From: Aselliscus stoliczkanus
Taxonomy: Eukaryota > Chordata > Mammalia > Chiroptera > Hipposideridae
Direction of reading: 5' to 3'
DNA length: 64,000 nucleotides
Assembly: GCA_033961575.1 (NCBI GenBank)
Contig: CM066739.1
Location: forward strand, 70,494,559-70,558,558
Shown here: positions 22,435-33,921 of the stretch, one piece after another
How positions within the stretch are numbered: position 1 is the stretch's first letter
Layout: every line of letters begins with the position of its first letter
Notes under the pieces: model-generated
The model's database searches: none
Told to the model about the DNA's origin: nothing
Seen by the model: only the letters and a program-made list of their open reading frames with translations
Position numbers and translations under genes: made by a program

Positions 22435-22482
22435 GGTGGTGGTGGTGGTGGTGGTGGTGGTGGTGGTGGTGGTGGTGGTGGT
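22435..22482. repeat. (GGT)16 trinucleotide repeat
   Basis: Sixteen uninterrupted GGT units. Read antisense it gives the polyproline run of a spurious 107-codon frame. Confidence 0.97.
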
Positions 22483-23345
22483 TTTGTTTTTTTAAGTCTT
22501 ATGACGCTGAGGAGATAACTTGACTTTAGGGCTGCCCAAGAAAGAGGACCCTCATGAACACCCCAACTGCTCAGTGGAGATGTCTGAGGGGTTGCTGCCT
22601 GAATGTAAGGGAAAACAGTCAATAGAGTAGCACTCACAAAAATCTGAAACACCACTTGAGTCATCTCAATCCCTGATTGGATCAAAATAATGTGCCTATG
22701 ATCTCTTTGATTGCTATAAGAAAATTAAATGCTCTCTGAAGGGAATAATATAATCCACCATGTCTAAAGATTTTGCTTAAGGTGTTATCATCCAAAATGA
22801 ATAGGCATGGCAGAAAATGGGACCAAATGAATGAAAGCCAAGTAAAAAAAGGCAGTAGAAATAGACTCAAATGATCCAGATATTTGAATTACCAGAGAGT
22901 CTTTAAAATAATGGTAATCAATATATTCATAAAGATGGGAGAAATATTGGAGCTCTAGCTAGGGAACTGGAAATATAAAAAGGAACCAAATAAAATTTTA
23001 AAACTTAAAATTATAGTAACTGAAATTAAAATTTTAGGAATTTAATAACTGACTAAATATAGCAGAAGAAATGAATAGTGAACTAGGGAATAGGCTCATA
23101 GAAAATATCCATATTGAAGTATTCAGGAAAAAAACCAAGGGCAAATGGGATGTGGTGAAAAGATCTAACATATCAGAGTTCCATAAAAGAAGAATGAGAA
23201 ATGATCAAATTTGAAGAGATAATGGTGAAGAATTTTCTAAACTTGATTGTAAATGTCAAGACAGATTGAAGAAGTTTATAAAACCCAGATGGAACAAAAT
23301 CAAAGAAAAGCACATGTAGGCATATCAGAATACAGCTGCTTTAAA

Positions 23346-23370
23346 AAAAGAAAGAAAGAAAGAAAGAAAT
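23346..23370. repeat. Short (GAAA)n tract
   Basis: About six GAAA units inside the degraded L1. Confidence 0.9.
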
Positions 23371-23802
23371 TCTTAAAAGTCCAAAGACACATTATCAAAG
23401 GCATATAATAAGACTGAAAGAAGTCTTCTCAGCAGAAATTATTAAAACTTGAAGACAACAAATATAATTGTTTAAGTTCTAAAAAAAGATTGCTCACCCA
23501 TAAGTACATTAAAAAAAAAAAATTAAGGTGAAATAAACCACAACAAATAACCCTGAGAGAATGTGTCATCAGCAGACACTTACTAAAAGAAATACCAAAG
23601 GGAGTTCTTCATTAGAAGAAAAATGATCCCAGATGGAATCATGGCTCTGCAGGAAGGAATGAACAACATGGAAAATGTAAATACTTGGGTAAATCTATAT
23701 GAATATCAACTTTATAAAGATGGCTTCAATTATATGTAGAATTTAAATATATGAAAATTGTGACACCAATTTGAGAGTGGGGAAAATGGAGTTAAGAAAG
23801 TC

Positions 23803-23972
23803 GTGAAAGTGGGGCCAGCCAAGTGGCTTAGTTGGTTAAGAGCTCTCTCAAGAGTGCGAGCTGAACTCCGAGCAACAGCAGTTCGATGCCCAGCCCGAGC
23901 TGAGCTGCTGCTAAGCTGCCAACAGGTGGCAGGATGGTTCAGCTAAAAAAAAGAAAAAGAAAATAGTGAAAG
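23803..23972 (+). mobile_element. Truncated-type tRNA-derived SINE with TSD
   Basis: The element is at 23811-23965. A tRNA-like head (GGGGCCAGCCAAGTGGC, TTAGTTGGTTAAGAGC, box-B-like CAGCAGTTCGATGCCC) is followed by GAGCTGAGCTGCTGCTAAGCTGCCAACAGG, then GGATGGTTCAGCT and at once an A-rich tail. GGATGGTTCAGCT equals the first 13 bases of the second module of the composite SINE at 8875-9257. A GTGAAAG duplication flanks it at 23803-23809 and 23966-23972. It interrupts the L1. Confidence 0.85.
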
Positions 23973-24593
23973 AAATTTAAGATAGACTCTAATAAGTAAA
24001 AGATGTCTATGCTAATTGCGAAGGGAAAAACTAAAGAATAATATAAATGTATGTCATTATTGAGTTAATAAAAATTTAAAAAGGAAAGTAATTATTTAAA
24101 AAACGTAAGAAATAAAAAATAAGAAACATAAAACAGGTAGATAAGATAAAATGTAAGATTTAAACTCATATTAGCATTTGCAACATTAAATGTGAATTTA
24201 CAGAATTATGCAATTAAATATTGCAATTAAAAGCTCTTCAGCTGCATTAGAAGACAAAACTCAACTCTTATGCTCATAATAGATATAATTTATAAGAGAT
24301 ACAATTTCTTTGTTTTTGAAAGAAAAGCAGATAGAAAGTACATATCACACAAACATGAGCAAAATTTTAAGTATAGTTGGTATACACTCTTAATATTGGT
24401 TATATTAGTTTCAGTGATTCAACATTTTTACACCTTTTGGTTTAGTCATACTAAATGTTGATGAAGCAAATATTGAGGGTAAATAAGGGAAAAGAGGGTA
24501 AACTCAGGGAAAAGAAAAACATTTGCTAATGATAAAGTATCAATTCATCGGGAAGACATAACAAAATTGCAAGTATATCTGGACAATGTTGCA

Positions 24594-24692
24594 TCTCTCT
24601 CTCTCTCCCTCCCTCCCTCTTTCTTTCCCTCCCTCCCTCCCTCCCTTCCTTCTTCCCCTCCCTCCCTCCCTCCCTCTTTCCCTCCCTCTCTC
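24594..24692. repeat. CT/CCCT-rich low-complexity tract
   Basis: About 100 bp of pure pyrimidine sequence, mostly CCCT and CTTT units, lying where L1 ORF2 sequence is missing. Confidence 0.93.
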
Positions 24693-25505
24693 AATATAAC
24701 AAATCAATAAGAGAAAGACAGGATATTCTAATTAATATAGCAGAAAAGTCTTGGACCAGAACTTTCCAAAGGAGGATATCCAAATGATCAATAAGCATTA
24801 AAAAAATGTTCAGATTTTAGTCATCAGGAAAATGTAAGTTAAAACATGATGCATCTACCACAATGGCAAAATTAAAAACCTGATAATGCCACGAGTCTGT
24901 GAGGATGCTGAGCAGCTGGAAGCTTTCTATACTGCTGGTGGGAATTTAAATTTGCAAGCCACTTTGGAAAACTGCTTGACAGCACACATAACCTATGACC
25001 CAGCAATTCCACTCCTAGGTTTATTCCCAAGATAAACGCTGATATATGTGCACCAGAAGACACATAGCAGAATGGTCAAAACAGCATTGTTTGTAATTGC
25101 CCCACATGCCCATCAAGGGGTTCAATAAATAAATTTGGATGTATTTCCACAAGCCAGCTATGGAGCAATGAAAACTTCTGTGATACCATGGTTAAATCTC
25201 ACAAACTATTGAGTGAAAGAAGTCAGACAAATAAGAGGACATATATGTGTCCTTTGTATGAGTCCACTTACTTAAAGTTCAAAAACGGTGAAAATGAATC
25301 TATGGGGATTAGACGAGCAGTTTCCTTTAAAATGGTAGTTCCTGGGATGTGGCACAAAGGAGATTCCTGGGATGTGAGCAGTATTCCATATCTTGACTGT
25401 ATAGTAACTGGATGGTGTGCTTCCTTCTGTAAAAATTCTCTGAGCTGTATATTTAACATTTGTGCATTTTTCTGCAGTATGTTACACTTAAAAAAAAAGT
25501 AGGCT

Positions 25506-28500
25506 ATACTTTCTGATATCTTGTGTTAGCTATGCCTGCAGAGATCTACTAATTTCTATTTGTCATGGAAAATGTTTTAGCATTTCTATAAATAAACAAA
25601 TAGGCTTGGTTAATGTATGACTCTAGAATTTGCGTCAAATAGTAAAATACGACTAAACCCATTTCATTCGAATGTTCATCAGAGAAAGAGGCAGAAATAT
25701 TTAGTGCAATGCACATATTTTCTCTAGTAATGAAGGGAGCAATTTGGTTTTTCAGTACCTGTATTGTTCTCTTATTTCCCGTACTTCTGTCAAGCATAGA
25801 TTACTTCACTTTTATGTCTCTTCTAATGCCTACAGGAAAATGCAATAATCATGGACTCAACTCTACAATTATGGCTTTTGTCATCTGCAGCTTAGTGGCT
25901 GACCATCAATTTGCCTTGATGTCGCAATATGCCTCCGTTCCTGCATCTGAGTTCCATGTCACAGTGACCCAGAAGTCCAGATGTCTGCACTCATGCAGAA
26001 GCTGCACTCTGGCTGAGCACCTGCCACTGTCATTTTGTTCAGGGAAGTTAGCCATCCAAGTAATTAAATAAGGATGTAGTTGTTATTTGTGAGTACTGTT
26101 TTTTTTTTGTTTTGTTTTTTTGTTTTTTTAATAGAAAATAATCGGAAGAAGGGAAAAGGGAGGAAGAGAGAAGTTTGGGCTGACTTTAGGAAGGGAGAAA
26201 CTCCCCAAGCGCTTTTTTTTCCTTTCAGTATAAATAATCTCCCACCTGTAACCACTTAATTACCTTCTCCTTTGATTTTAGAACCTCAGTCTAATTGAGT
26301 CTTGATGGATTTTGTGAGAAGTCTCATCTAAGGAGGATGGTCTCTCTGATTTAAGGGCCTTTCCTTCTGAGGTCAGGCTGTTTACCCACATTGCTTTAGA
26401 ATCCCAGGAGGGACAACACTTGATGCCTCAGAAAAAGCTGGTGTGAGGAATGCAATCTCTAATCCTTTTACACTCCATTGTAAGGGAAGGTGGAGCCGTC
26501 AAGGATTCACTCCCCAAGCTTATGTCTTGCTGCCATTTTGGTGTGGCTCAATTCAGCAGCATCTGTGCAAAATGCGTTTGGCCCTATGGCTTCCTTATAC
26601 CACGATGCCCTAACATATATTTATTTAAAAATTCTAAGCTTTTTGTTTTCGTAAATTTTTTTTCTAGGTGGGTGCTAACATAACATGCAGTGGAGACTAC
26701 CACAGGCTAGCCATTCAGCCAAGCAATTCAGAATAAATGCAGTGCTGTTCACAGAGCTCTCTGTGTCCTCATCCATCCTTCGGAAAGATACACGCAGCAC
26801 TGGCACAGGGAAATTATTTACTCAGATATAATGCTGTGGTCAGAAAACATCCTCCCCCAGGCTACACCTCATTGCCTTTGTTAATGAAATTGCAATTGAG
26901 CTATAGGATAAAGATTTTTGTCTCTGATTATAAGGCTAAGCCTGCTACACTGTCTTTGTCACCAAGATGACTATTAACAGGGCTGCCATAAGCTTTCTTT
27001 TCTGTTCCGGGAGATGTAATTAGACACATAAATGGAGGAGGTTTCCATTGACCTTTAATGTATCGGAGGCAACCTTTAAAATCAGCTCCTCCTTGTTTTC
27101 CTCCAAGGGCTGATTTCATTCAGTGTTATCTATGATTGGGGTAGTTCGTGAGCAAAATAAATTTGCTTAGAATTTAAATAAAGAAAATGTGGCATTTTGG
27201 CATATCTGTCTCATGACTTTAAATTTCAGTCCTCTGTACTTGGTAAGGAAGAGAGTCCCCAGAAGAAAAGAAAGGGAAATATGATTGATTTTTTTGAAAA
27301 TTAAAATAATCATAGTAAGCTAATAAGAACAATATGGTCATCCGCATTTTACATTCAGTTTAATTTGCTGGAGGTCCCACAGCTCATAGGTAGTGGAGCT
27401 GGGCTGTAAACCCAGGAAGGTGGGCAGAAGGCTATCTACCCAGGACCCCCAAACTGTACTGCTTCTGTAAGAGAATAAGGAAATGGGTAGGAAATAATGG
27501 GTCAAGGGTAATTTTTAAAATATAACGAAGCCTGACGTTTTTCAAATAGAAGTTAGAGATAATGGGAAACTGAGAAGGGGCATGGAGAATGGATGAATGA
27601 GGTTCCCAGGAAGCAGGAAGGGAAGCAATTAGAAGCAGGTGAGAAGCAAAAGCACCTCTTCCCCTGGAACCCAAAGGAAAAAAAAAGAAAAGAAACATGT
27701 GTGACGACAAAAGTGCTCACAATGATGAGAAATCATCATGCAAGGGCTTCTCTTAGAAGACTTCTACTTTTACAATAAGGTGGGCGAGTCAGGAAAATGG
27801 AGTGGGATTGAGCGTGACAGAGCAGTTGAGCAGAGAAAGATGTGGGGGCGTGGGCTGGGAAGGGGCAGGAAGAATGAAGTCCATGGGTGAGATGTGCTTG
27901 GAGCACTGCATTTTTAGGGGCATGTACTGTTGTTATTTTTTAAAAATCTGAAATTTTAGTAATTAACATCTTGAGATTAAGCTAAATGACTGGGTTATTC
28001 AGTGTGTATGCAACGACAAAAATGATAGACAGTCCGCAGGTTTCGACACATCCTAGTCTGTATGGACTTAAATATGCAGCCACTTTTGGGTGCTGCAAAA
28101 CTTCTGTTGAAAGAATACATTTTATTTTAGTTAGAAGACTTTTCGAACAAAGGAAATACGATAGTATCAAAATTGATCCACATAATTCTAAATCAGAAAC
28201 TCCACCTATGCAGAAGAAAACTAAAGAAGAGGAAAACACACTAGAAATTCTTTAAACAAGAATATCTCACTCGCAATATAAAAATTTCAGTCTCAGATCT
28301 CTCCTCCCACCCCCTTTGAAGTAAGGGTCTTCAAAAGATTTCTGTTTTAAACTCCAAAACCCGAGATAGAATTATTTGAAAATGAACAAGTTAGAGGAAA
28401 ACATCCGGATTGACATAACACTATCCCCTCAACATTCCACTTCTAGGAAAAGAATCAGAATTTTAACTAAAGCTTAGACTATTTGGCACAAGATACTTGA

Positions 28501-29735
28501 CATGCCCAGACACGCACATTGTTGCACCTTGTCTTTCAAGTTTGCATTTTTAAAAATATCTGAAATAATGTTTTATTTTAAAATTTTCACTATTTATTAT
28601 CTTTATCTTATATTAGTGTTTAGCTTACTATTCCCTAATGATCCTTTGTTTGTTTTGAATCATCTAACAGTTAAATCAGAATATGAATGCTTTTAATATT
28701 TATAGTGCATTAATTTACATTTTTAGTTCCACGGGTTTTGCAAATATGAATTCTGAACCCTTTTAAAGTGAAATACTGGCATTAGCATAGTATTTCAAAA
28801 TTATAATAAATACTGAAAAGCTACTTTATCATTTTACTGCAGCAATGTAATCAAAGCAGTTAGAGAAACTAGCGCTAAAATGACTGATCATGACTTTCCA
28901 TCTCTGCTTGGAGTTAATTAAAGCCAAAGGCATCTAATAAACTGGGGTACCGGGGTGGGGGGAAGGAATTGAAGCTGGAATCTAATTAAAACATGCCATC
29001 ATCCTCTCAGTTGGTGAATCAGCCAAGAGCCAGTTGGAAGAATGAGAGACACTTTGATCATTTGAAGTGAAAAGTGGTTTGCTCCAGAGAATTACTTTAA
29101 AAATTATGGCAAAGGTTGAAGGGATGTATACTAGTCTCGGTCCCAGTGAAAGATAACATAGCTAAACTGGCCTGCTGGTGAAGTAATGGTCCTCTATCAC
29201 AATCAAGAAGTGGAAGAATCAGGAGGGGCTTCTAGAACTGGAAAAATCAAGAACAACGTGCAGAAGTTGCAAGCCAGGATCAGAAAGTTCCTACCTTTTG
29301 ACCACAGCAAGTTGTCATCTGGATGCTGGACCACAGATTCCAGTTGCCACCAGGACTGCCACAATTGCCTTTCAACACCCACAAAGAAAATGACTGGACA
29401 CAGCTACACCATCGCAGAACAACCTACGTTTTTTACACCTTTGCTTACTAGAAGCACCAGGAACACAGCCTCAGTCTCACATCTGCCTCCAAATCTTACA
29501 TGAATAGATCTATGTGACAGACCCAAAATCACATCCAGAACTCAGCTGTGATTGTGTAAATCTTACTTGTAGTTTTGCACTGTCTATAGTTCAAGAAAAC
29601 ACAACCTACAAGAACTACAGTTGAACAAACCAGCCAGAGCCACAAGTACATGTTAAATATGGATTGTCAGGACATAGTGGGAAATTGTGAAAAGAGACCT
29701 ATCTCCATTTATAGGAGGTGTCTAGAAACAGAAAG
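25506..29735. other. Repeat-poor non-coding island
   Basis: About 4.2 kb where I recognise almost no repeat, apart from a short MIR-like patch near 27340-27430 and T-rich runs near 26100. Some parts have TAAT-rich, ordered-looking sequence (28860-29070). The frames at 25709-26071 (120 codons), 27986-28255 (89 codons) and 29186-29503 (105 codons) show no known domain. No convincing exon was found. Confidence 0.45.
27330..27435 (+). repeat. Short MIR-like fragment
   Basis: GGTCCCACAGCTCATAGGTAGTGGAGCTGGGCTGTAAACCCAGG matches the end of the MIR core. Confidence 0.6.
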
Positions 29736-29915
29736 TAGAACCGTGGTTGCCAGGGCTGGGCAGAGGGGGAGATAGCAAGTTGTTGTCCAGTGGTACAGAG
29801 TGTCAGTCATGCCAGATGAAAAAACTGGCGATCTGCTGTACAACACAAGATACACTTAGAAATTGTTGAGAGTAAATTCATGTCATGTGTTTTTTTACCA
29901 CTATAAAAAAATAAC
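29736..29915 (+). mobile_element. L1M 3' UTR fragment
   Basis: CCGTGGTTGCCAGGGCTGGGC, GATGAAAAAACTGGCGATCTGCTGTACAACA, TTCATGTCATGTGTTTTTTTACC and ACTATAAAAAAATAAC follow the L1M 3' UTR order. Confidence 0.65.
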
Positions 29916-31974
29916 AAAAACTAAAAAAACAGACCAATATAGTTCAGGGACTTTGCAGTTGCTTCCAAATTCTGGGCATTGATGGTCATTATTTATAGTG
30001 AACCGTGCTTGAAATGCTGTGTGTCAGTTATCCTCACCTAAAACTCAAATGTTTTGGATTTATCTTGTGGTCATTTTTTGTAACGTTAAGAATAAAATCA
30101 CCTACAAACAATATCTACCCACAAAAAGCAATATTTGATTATCACAACAATTTTAAAGATAAGTAATCTCCATCAAATGAAATTAGGATCTCTTCTGTTG
30201 AAGCTCTGGTTGGAAGAACAATCTGAGTGCTGTTATCATAAATATTTTACCTAAACAGTTCTGCTTATACAGAATTTAAAAGATTGAGGTAATATTTTCA
30301 AAATAAAGCACCCTAATAGAACAGATACAGCACAGAGCCTGTAAGCTCCTTGCAGCATTGCTAATCCATTGTGAAGTTTGTCATTCTCTTTTTGTGTTTT
30401 ACAAACATGTTAGAAAATTTAAATGATACAAAGAATGGAGATAGATACAGCTGAAGGACCATATTTCATCTTTGTACTTAGATCCTTATTTTATGCCTAA
30501 AAGGGCCAAGCACATAAGCATAAAATTAAAAACCTTCTCTAGATTGCAAATGGCTATAATTCTTGCAGTCTGCAGCCAGCTCCAGTAAAACCAGAAATCC
30601 TTGTAAGTTTCATATCAAGAATCAATCATTTTAGTATTTTGTGGGTTTGTTGTGTGTAGACTTGTGGGTTCATTGATTTTTGAAGTGAGAACAGGGATAA
30701 AAAATTTTGGTCATTGTACTGCAGTGAAATTTAACAAATATCAAGGAACTGAATTAATCAGATGGCCATAAACCTTGCCTACATTTTTTAGGATTATTTG
30801 TTCTCAATTTGTGAATGACTTCCTATTTATAATTTCCAGGTTATATTTTTCTCAAGTCCCATTTTTCAATTTCCAACTATGGTGTCAGCATCTTTGAAAA
30901 AGGTCAGATGGAAATGATATGATCCAGTGCCTATATTCAGAATCAGTATTTTCCCAGGTCATCAAAAAATAAGGAATTCAATTGCATTTCTCATTCAGTC
31001 CAAGTTTCTGCTTTTTCCAGGGATATGTTTAATGGCTTTTAAAGAGGAAGTTTATCCTCCTACCCCTCTCTGGGATAGACGTTCTTAGCATATTACAAAG
31101 GAGAAACAGTTTCCCAACTGTTCCCTGACCTCACCCCTTCAAAGGTTGAGTTTCTAAACAAAAGGCATTTTAGTATGAAGGTATAGATTTTGCACATGTT
31201 TCTTATCTCAGTAAAACTGACTGCAGAGGTCAAGTTTAGGATGATCTCTTTAAACCCACTGGATTCCATCACCCTCAGGTCTGTTTCATTCTTCTTTATA
31301 GATCATTTGACAATTTCCAGAGCTGAGCCATACAATAGAGGAACTCCGAATCACAAGCCAGCTCTTGGAAAGAAAATGAAAAATTCAGTTCATTGTATGG
31401 TATCCAGATATCTGGATGTTTGGTATGGGAAAGACAACACATCTGGATGGTGCTGTCTGTGCCAGGACCGTGGGTGGCAGCAGGGGTAGGGAGAAAGACA
31501 AGAACCAGGACTAAGAGAACTGAAGGGGACCCAAGGAAGGAGCAACAGGGGAGGAGGAGCCAGCCAGACCACACACAGGGAACTCCCAGGATATGGAGGT
31601 CAAGGGGGAGAAGCAGGGCATATGGAGGGAAGGAAGGTCTGAGCGAGGCCACTCTATTCAGGCTGATATTATCTTTTGCCTTTGCTGAATTGCAGGCGAA
31701 ATGCCTCTAATGTTATCAAAATTGCACCATGGAATTTCAAACCTTTTTAACAAATGAAGAGTCAAGAAACTAGCTTCATCAGCTTTCTTCTGTATTTCTG
31801 AAGAGTCTTCATATTTATTTTCCTGACCTTTAGTGCCAAGGTCAGCCTTTTGCCCAGGGTCACTTCTGTGACATACTTCTGAGAGTACCAGAGAGTGATA
31901 GTCACACCAGCAGAGATCTAATTTTTATTTTCAAATTAAAAAAAAAAAAATCTCCTTGGAGAAGTGGCAAATTA
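29916..31974. other. Non-coding stretch, nothing recognised
   Basis: AT-rich with a GC-richer patch at 31440-31660, where frames lie on both strands (99 to 118 codons) without recognisable motifs. Confidence 0.4.
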
Positions 31975-32830
31975 AGTCACTAAGTCTAGTTTGATATTAG
32001 GATAATGCTAGCCTCAGAGAATGAGTTAGGGAATATTCTTTTTGCTTCTATTTTTATGGAAGAGATTGTGGAGAAGTCGTATTATTTCTTCCTTAAATGG
32101 TTGGTAGAATTTAATCAGTGAAACTATCTGGGCCAGATGTTTGTTTGTTTGTTTCTTTCACTTTTTTTTTTAAAGATTATTAATTATTGATTCAATTTCT
32201 CTAATAGATGCCTATCCAGACAGCCCACTTCTCCTTGCCTAAATTTTGATAATTTGTGTCCTTCAAGGAATTGATCCACTTCATCTGAGTTACCAAATTT
32301 GTGGGCATAAAGTTCTTCATAGTATTCCTTTATTATCCTTTTAAAAACTTTATTGAGGAATAATTGACAAATGTAATTGTATATATTTCAAGTGTATATT
32401 ATCTTTTTAGTGTCTATAGAATCAGTTATGATGACCCCTCTTTACTTTCTGATATTGGAAATTTGTATCTTCTCTCTTTTTTTCTCTTGGTTAGTCTGTC
32501 TACAGGTTTATCATTTTTATTGATTTTTTTTTTCAAAGGACCAGCTTTTGGGTTTACTGATTTTTCTCTTTTGTTTTCCTGTTTTGAATTTCATTAATTT
32601 CTGCTCTTATTTTTATTATTTCTTTTATTCTGCTGCTTTAAGATGAAATTGTTCTTTTCAAGTTTCCTACAGTGGAAATCTTAGGTTACTGATGTTATAT
32701 CTTTCTTCTTTCCTACTGCATGTATCCAATGTTACCAATTTTCCTGTAAACACTGCTCTCACTGCAACCCACCAGTTGGTAAGTTGTATTTTCATTTGGT
32801 TAAAATATTTTAAAATTTATTTTGAGACTT
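31975..32830 (-). mobile_element. L1 ORF2 fragment, antisense, with an inserted L1 tail
   Basis: Antisense ORF2 reverse-transcriptase-region sequence: TGATATTAGGATAATGCTAGCCTCAGAGAATGAG, TCTGGGCC, then TTTTTTTTTCAAAGGACCAGCTTTTGGG, TTTCATTAATTTCTGCTC and GAAATTGTTCTTTTCAAG. The segment near 32333-32400 (AAAACTTTATTGAGGAATAATTGAC) is an L1M 3' UTR end, so a second L1 tail appears to be inserted. The 77-codon plus-strand frame is antisense noise. Confidence 0.8.
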
Positions 32831-33039
32831 CTTTGACACACCCTATAAACTTTCAAATTTAATACTCCTAATCTCTTTCTTTGCTTTATTTTTTTTTCAG
32901 TCCCTTCCCCCCATTACTTGTAACCTTCTAATATACCACATAAGTTCTTTAGTATGAATTTCTGTTGCCTCTGCTTCTGTTAGGATAGGAATTCCATAGG
33001 GTAGAGTTCAGGAAGCGTTGCCAGTTTTGTTTAATGATG

Positions 33040-33110
33040 TAGTTCAAGCCTCTAGACCTGTGCCAAGTATACAATAGGCACTTAATACATATTTGTGATT
33101 GAAGGAAGAG
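33040..33110 (+). repeat. L2 3' tail fragment
   Basis: TGCCAAGTATACAATAGGCACTTAATACATATTTGTGATTGAAGGA matches the terminal L2 segment. Confidence 0.55.
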
Positions 33111-33793
33111 GAATTTTATAAAAACCTTGACACGTAGAATGGGAAAGCGGAAAAAGCAGTGCCTTTGAACCAGAATTTTTTAGCTTTGGATATTGGAATT
33201 TTTTTGGTAATTAAAAAAATTTTGCTTTTTAAATTCTACATGGATTTTTGATAAATTAAACTCTAGTTGATATCTGAGTGAAGATTTTGTGCCCATTTGA
33301 TCACATCTGATCAGAACAGGACATTAATATAGTGAACCAGACATAATTTTACATCTCTAGAGTCTAACTGATTACAAATTCTGGCAACTGTGAGTCAGAG
33401 ACTTATGATTTCCAGTTACACCATAAAAATGTATTTACTCTGTGAATCAGAGCACAGAAATCACATTTTTATGTCTATAAAGAAAGGAAGAATTTATATG
33501 ATATGATCGATCCAGGTATTATTCATGTTTGGGCACAAAAGAAAGCGACATGAATTTTCTCAGATGCTGTGGTTGGCCAAATCAATTAAGATTTGGGACA
33601 ACTGACTGAATTCTTAATGGCCAGATTTGAAGCAGAGTTTTATGCTTTATAAAAGTTAATCTATAGCACTCATTTTGCTTTATTTCTCTGTCACAGAACA
33701 TCATTTAATAGGTGAATGTGCTTCAGTGGGATAGCCAAGAAATATAGTCACTAAAGGTACTATCGAAAGCATTGCATTGTTGCTATTGATAAA
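33111..33793. other. Non-coding stretch, nothing recognised
   Basis: No gene or repeat recognised. The 181-codon minus-strand frame at 33701-34246 runs straight through the SINE and is spurious. Confidence 0.5.
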
Positions 33794-33919
33794 GAATACC
33801 CTGGGCTGGCCGAGTGGTGCGGTGGTTAAGCACTGGCTTGGGACACCAGTGGCCCCGGTTCGGGTCCCACATATGAGGGCCAGTGACACTGACCTCAAAA
33901 AAAAAAAAATACCCTGGCT
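33794..33919 (+). mobile_element. Short tRNA-derived SINE with TSD
   Basis: The element is at 33803-33909: GGGCTGGCCGAGTGGTGCGG, TGGTTAAGCACTGGCTTGGG, CCCCGGTTCGGGTCCC, CACATATGAGGGCCAGTGAC, CTCAAA plus an A-tail. AATACCCTGG-type sequence flanks both ends. Very close to the copies at 41305 and 63523. Confidence 0.9.
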
Positions 33920-33921
33920 AT

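Larger units (their letters stand above)
22890..25505 (+). mobile_element. Long degraded L1 (L1M/HAL1-like), sense
   Basis: Landmarks in L1 order: AATGGTGAAGAATTTTCTAAACTTG, then ACTAAAAGAAATACCAAAGGGAGTTCTTC with GGAAGGAATGAACAACATGG, then ATTAGCATTTGCAACATTAAATGTGAATTTAC, CAATTCATCGGGAAGACATAAC, and after the CT-rich tract CTGCTGGTGGGAATTTAAA, CCTATGACCCAGCAATTCCACTCCTAGG and GGTTAAATCTCACAAACTATTGAGTG. Most of ORF2 is missing around 24590-24720. No intact frame remains; the 104-codon frame at 25188-25502 is the chance reading of the L1 tail. Confidence 0.75.

Noticed and set aside
22362..22685. 107-codon frame with a 17-residue polyproline run
   Set aside because: It is the antisense reading of the (GGT)16 microsatellite; nothing around it resembles a gene.
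31296..31710. Overlapping frames of up to 118 codons on both strands at a GC-richer patch
   Set aside because: Opposite-strand openness follows from composition; no known motif.
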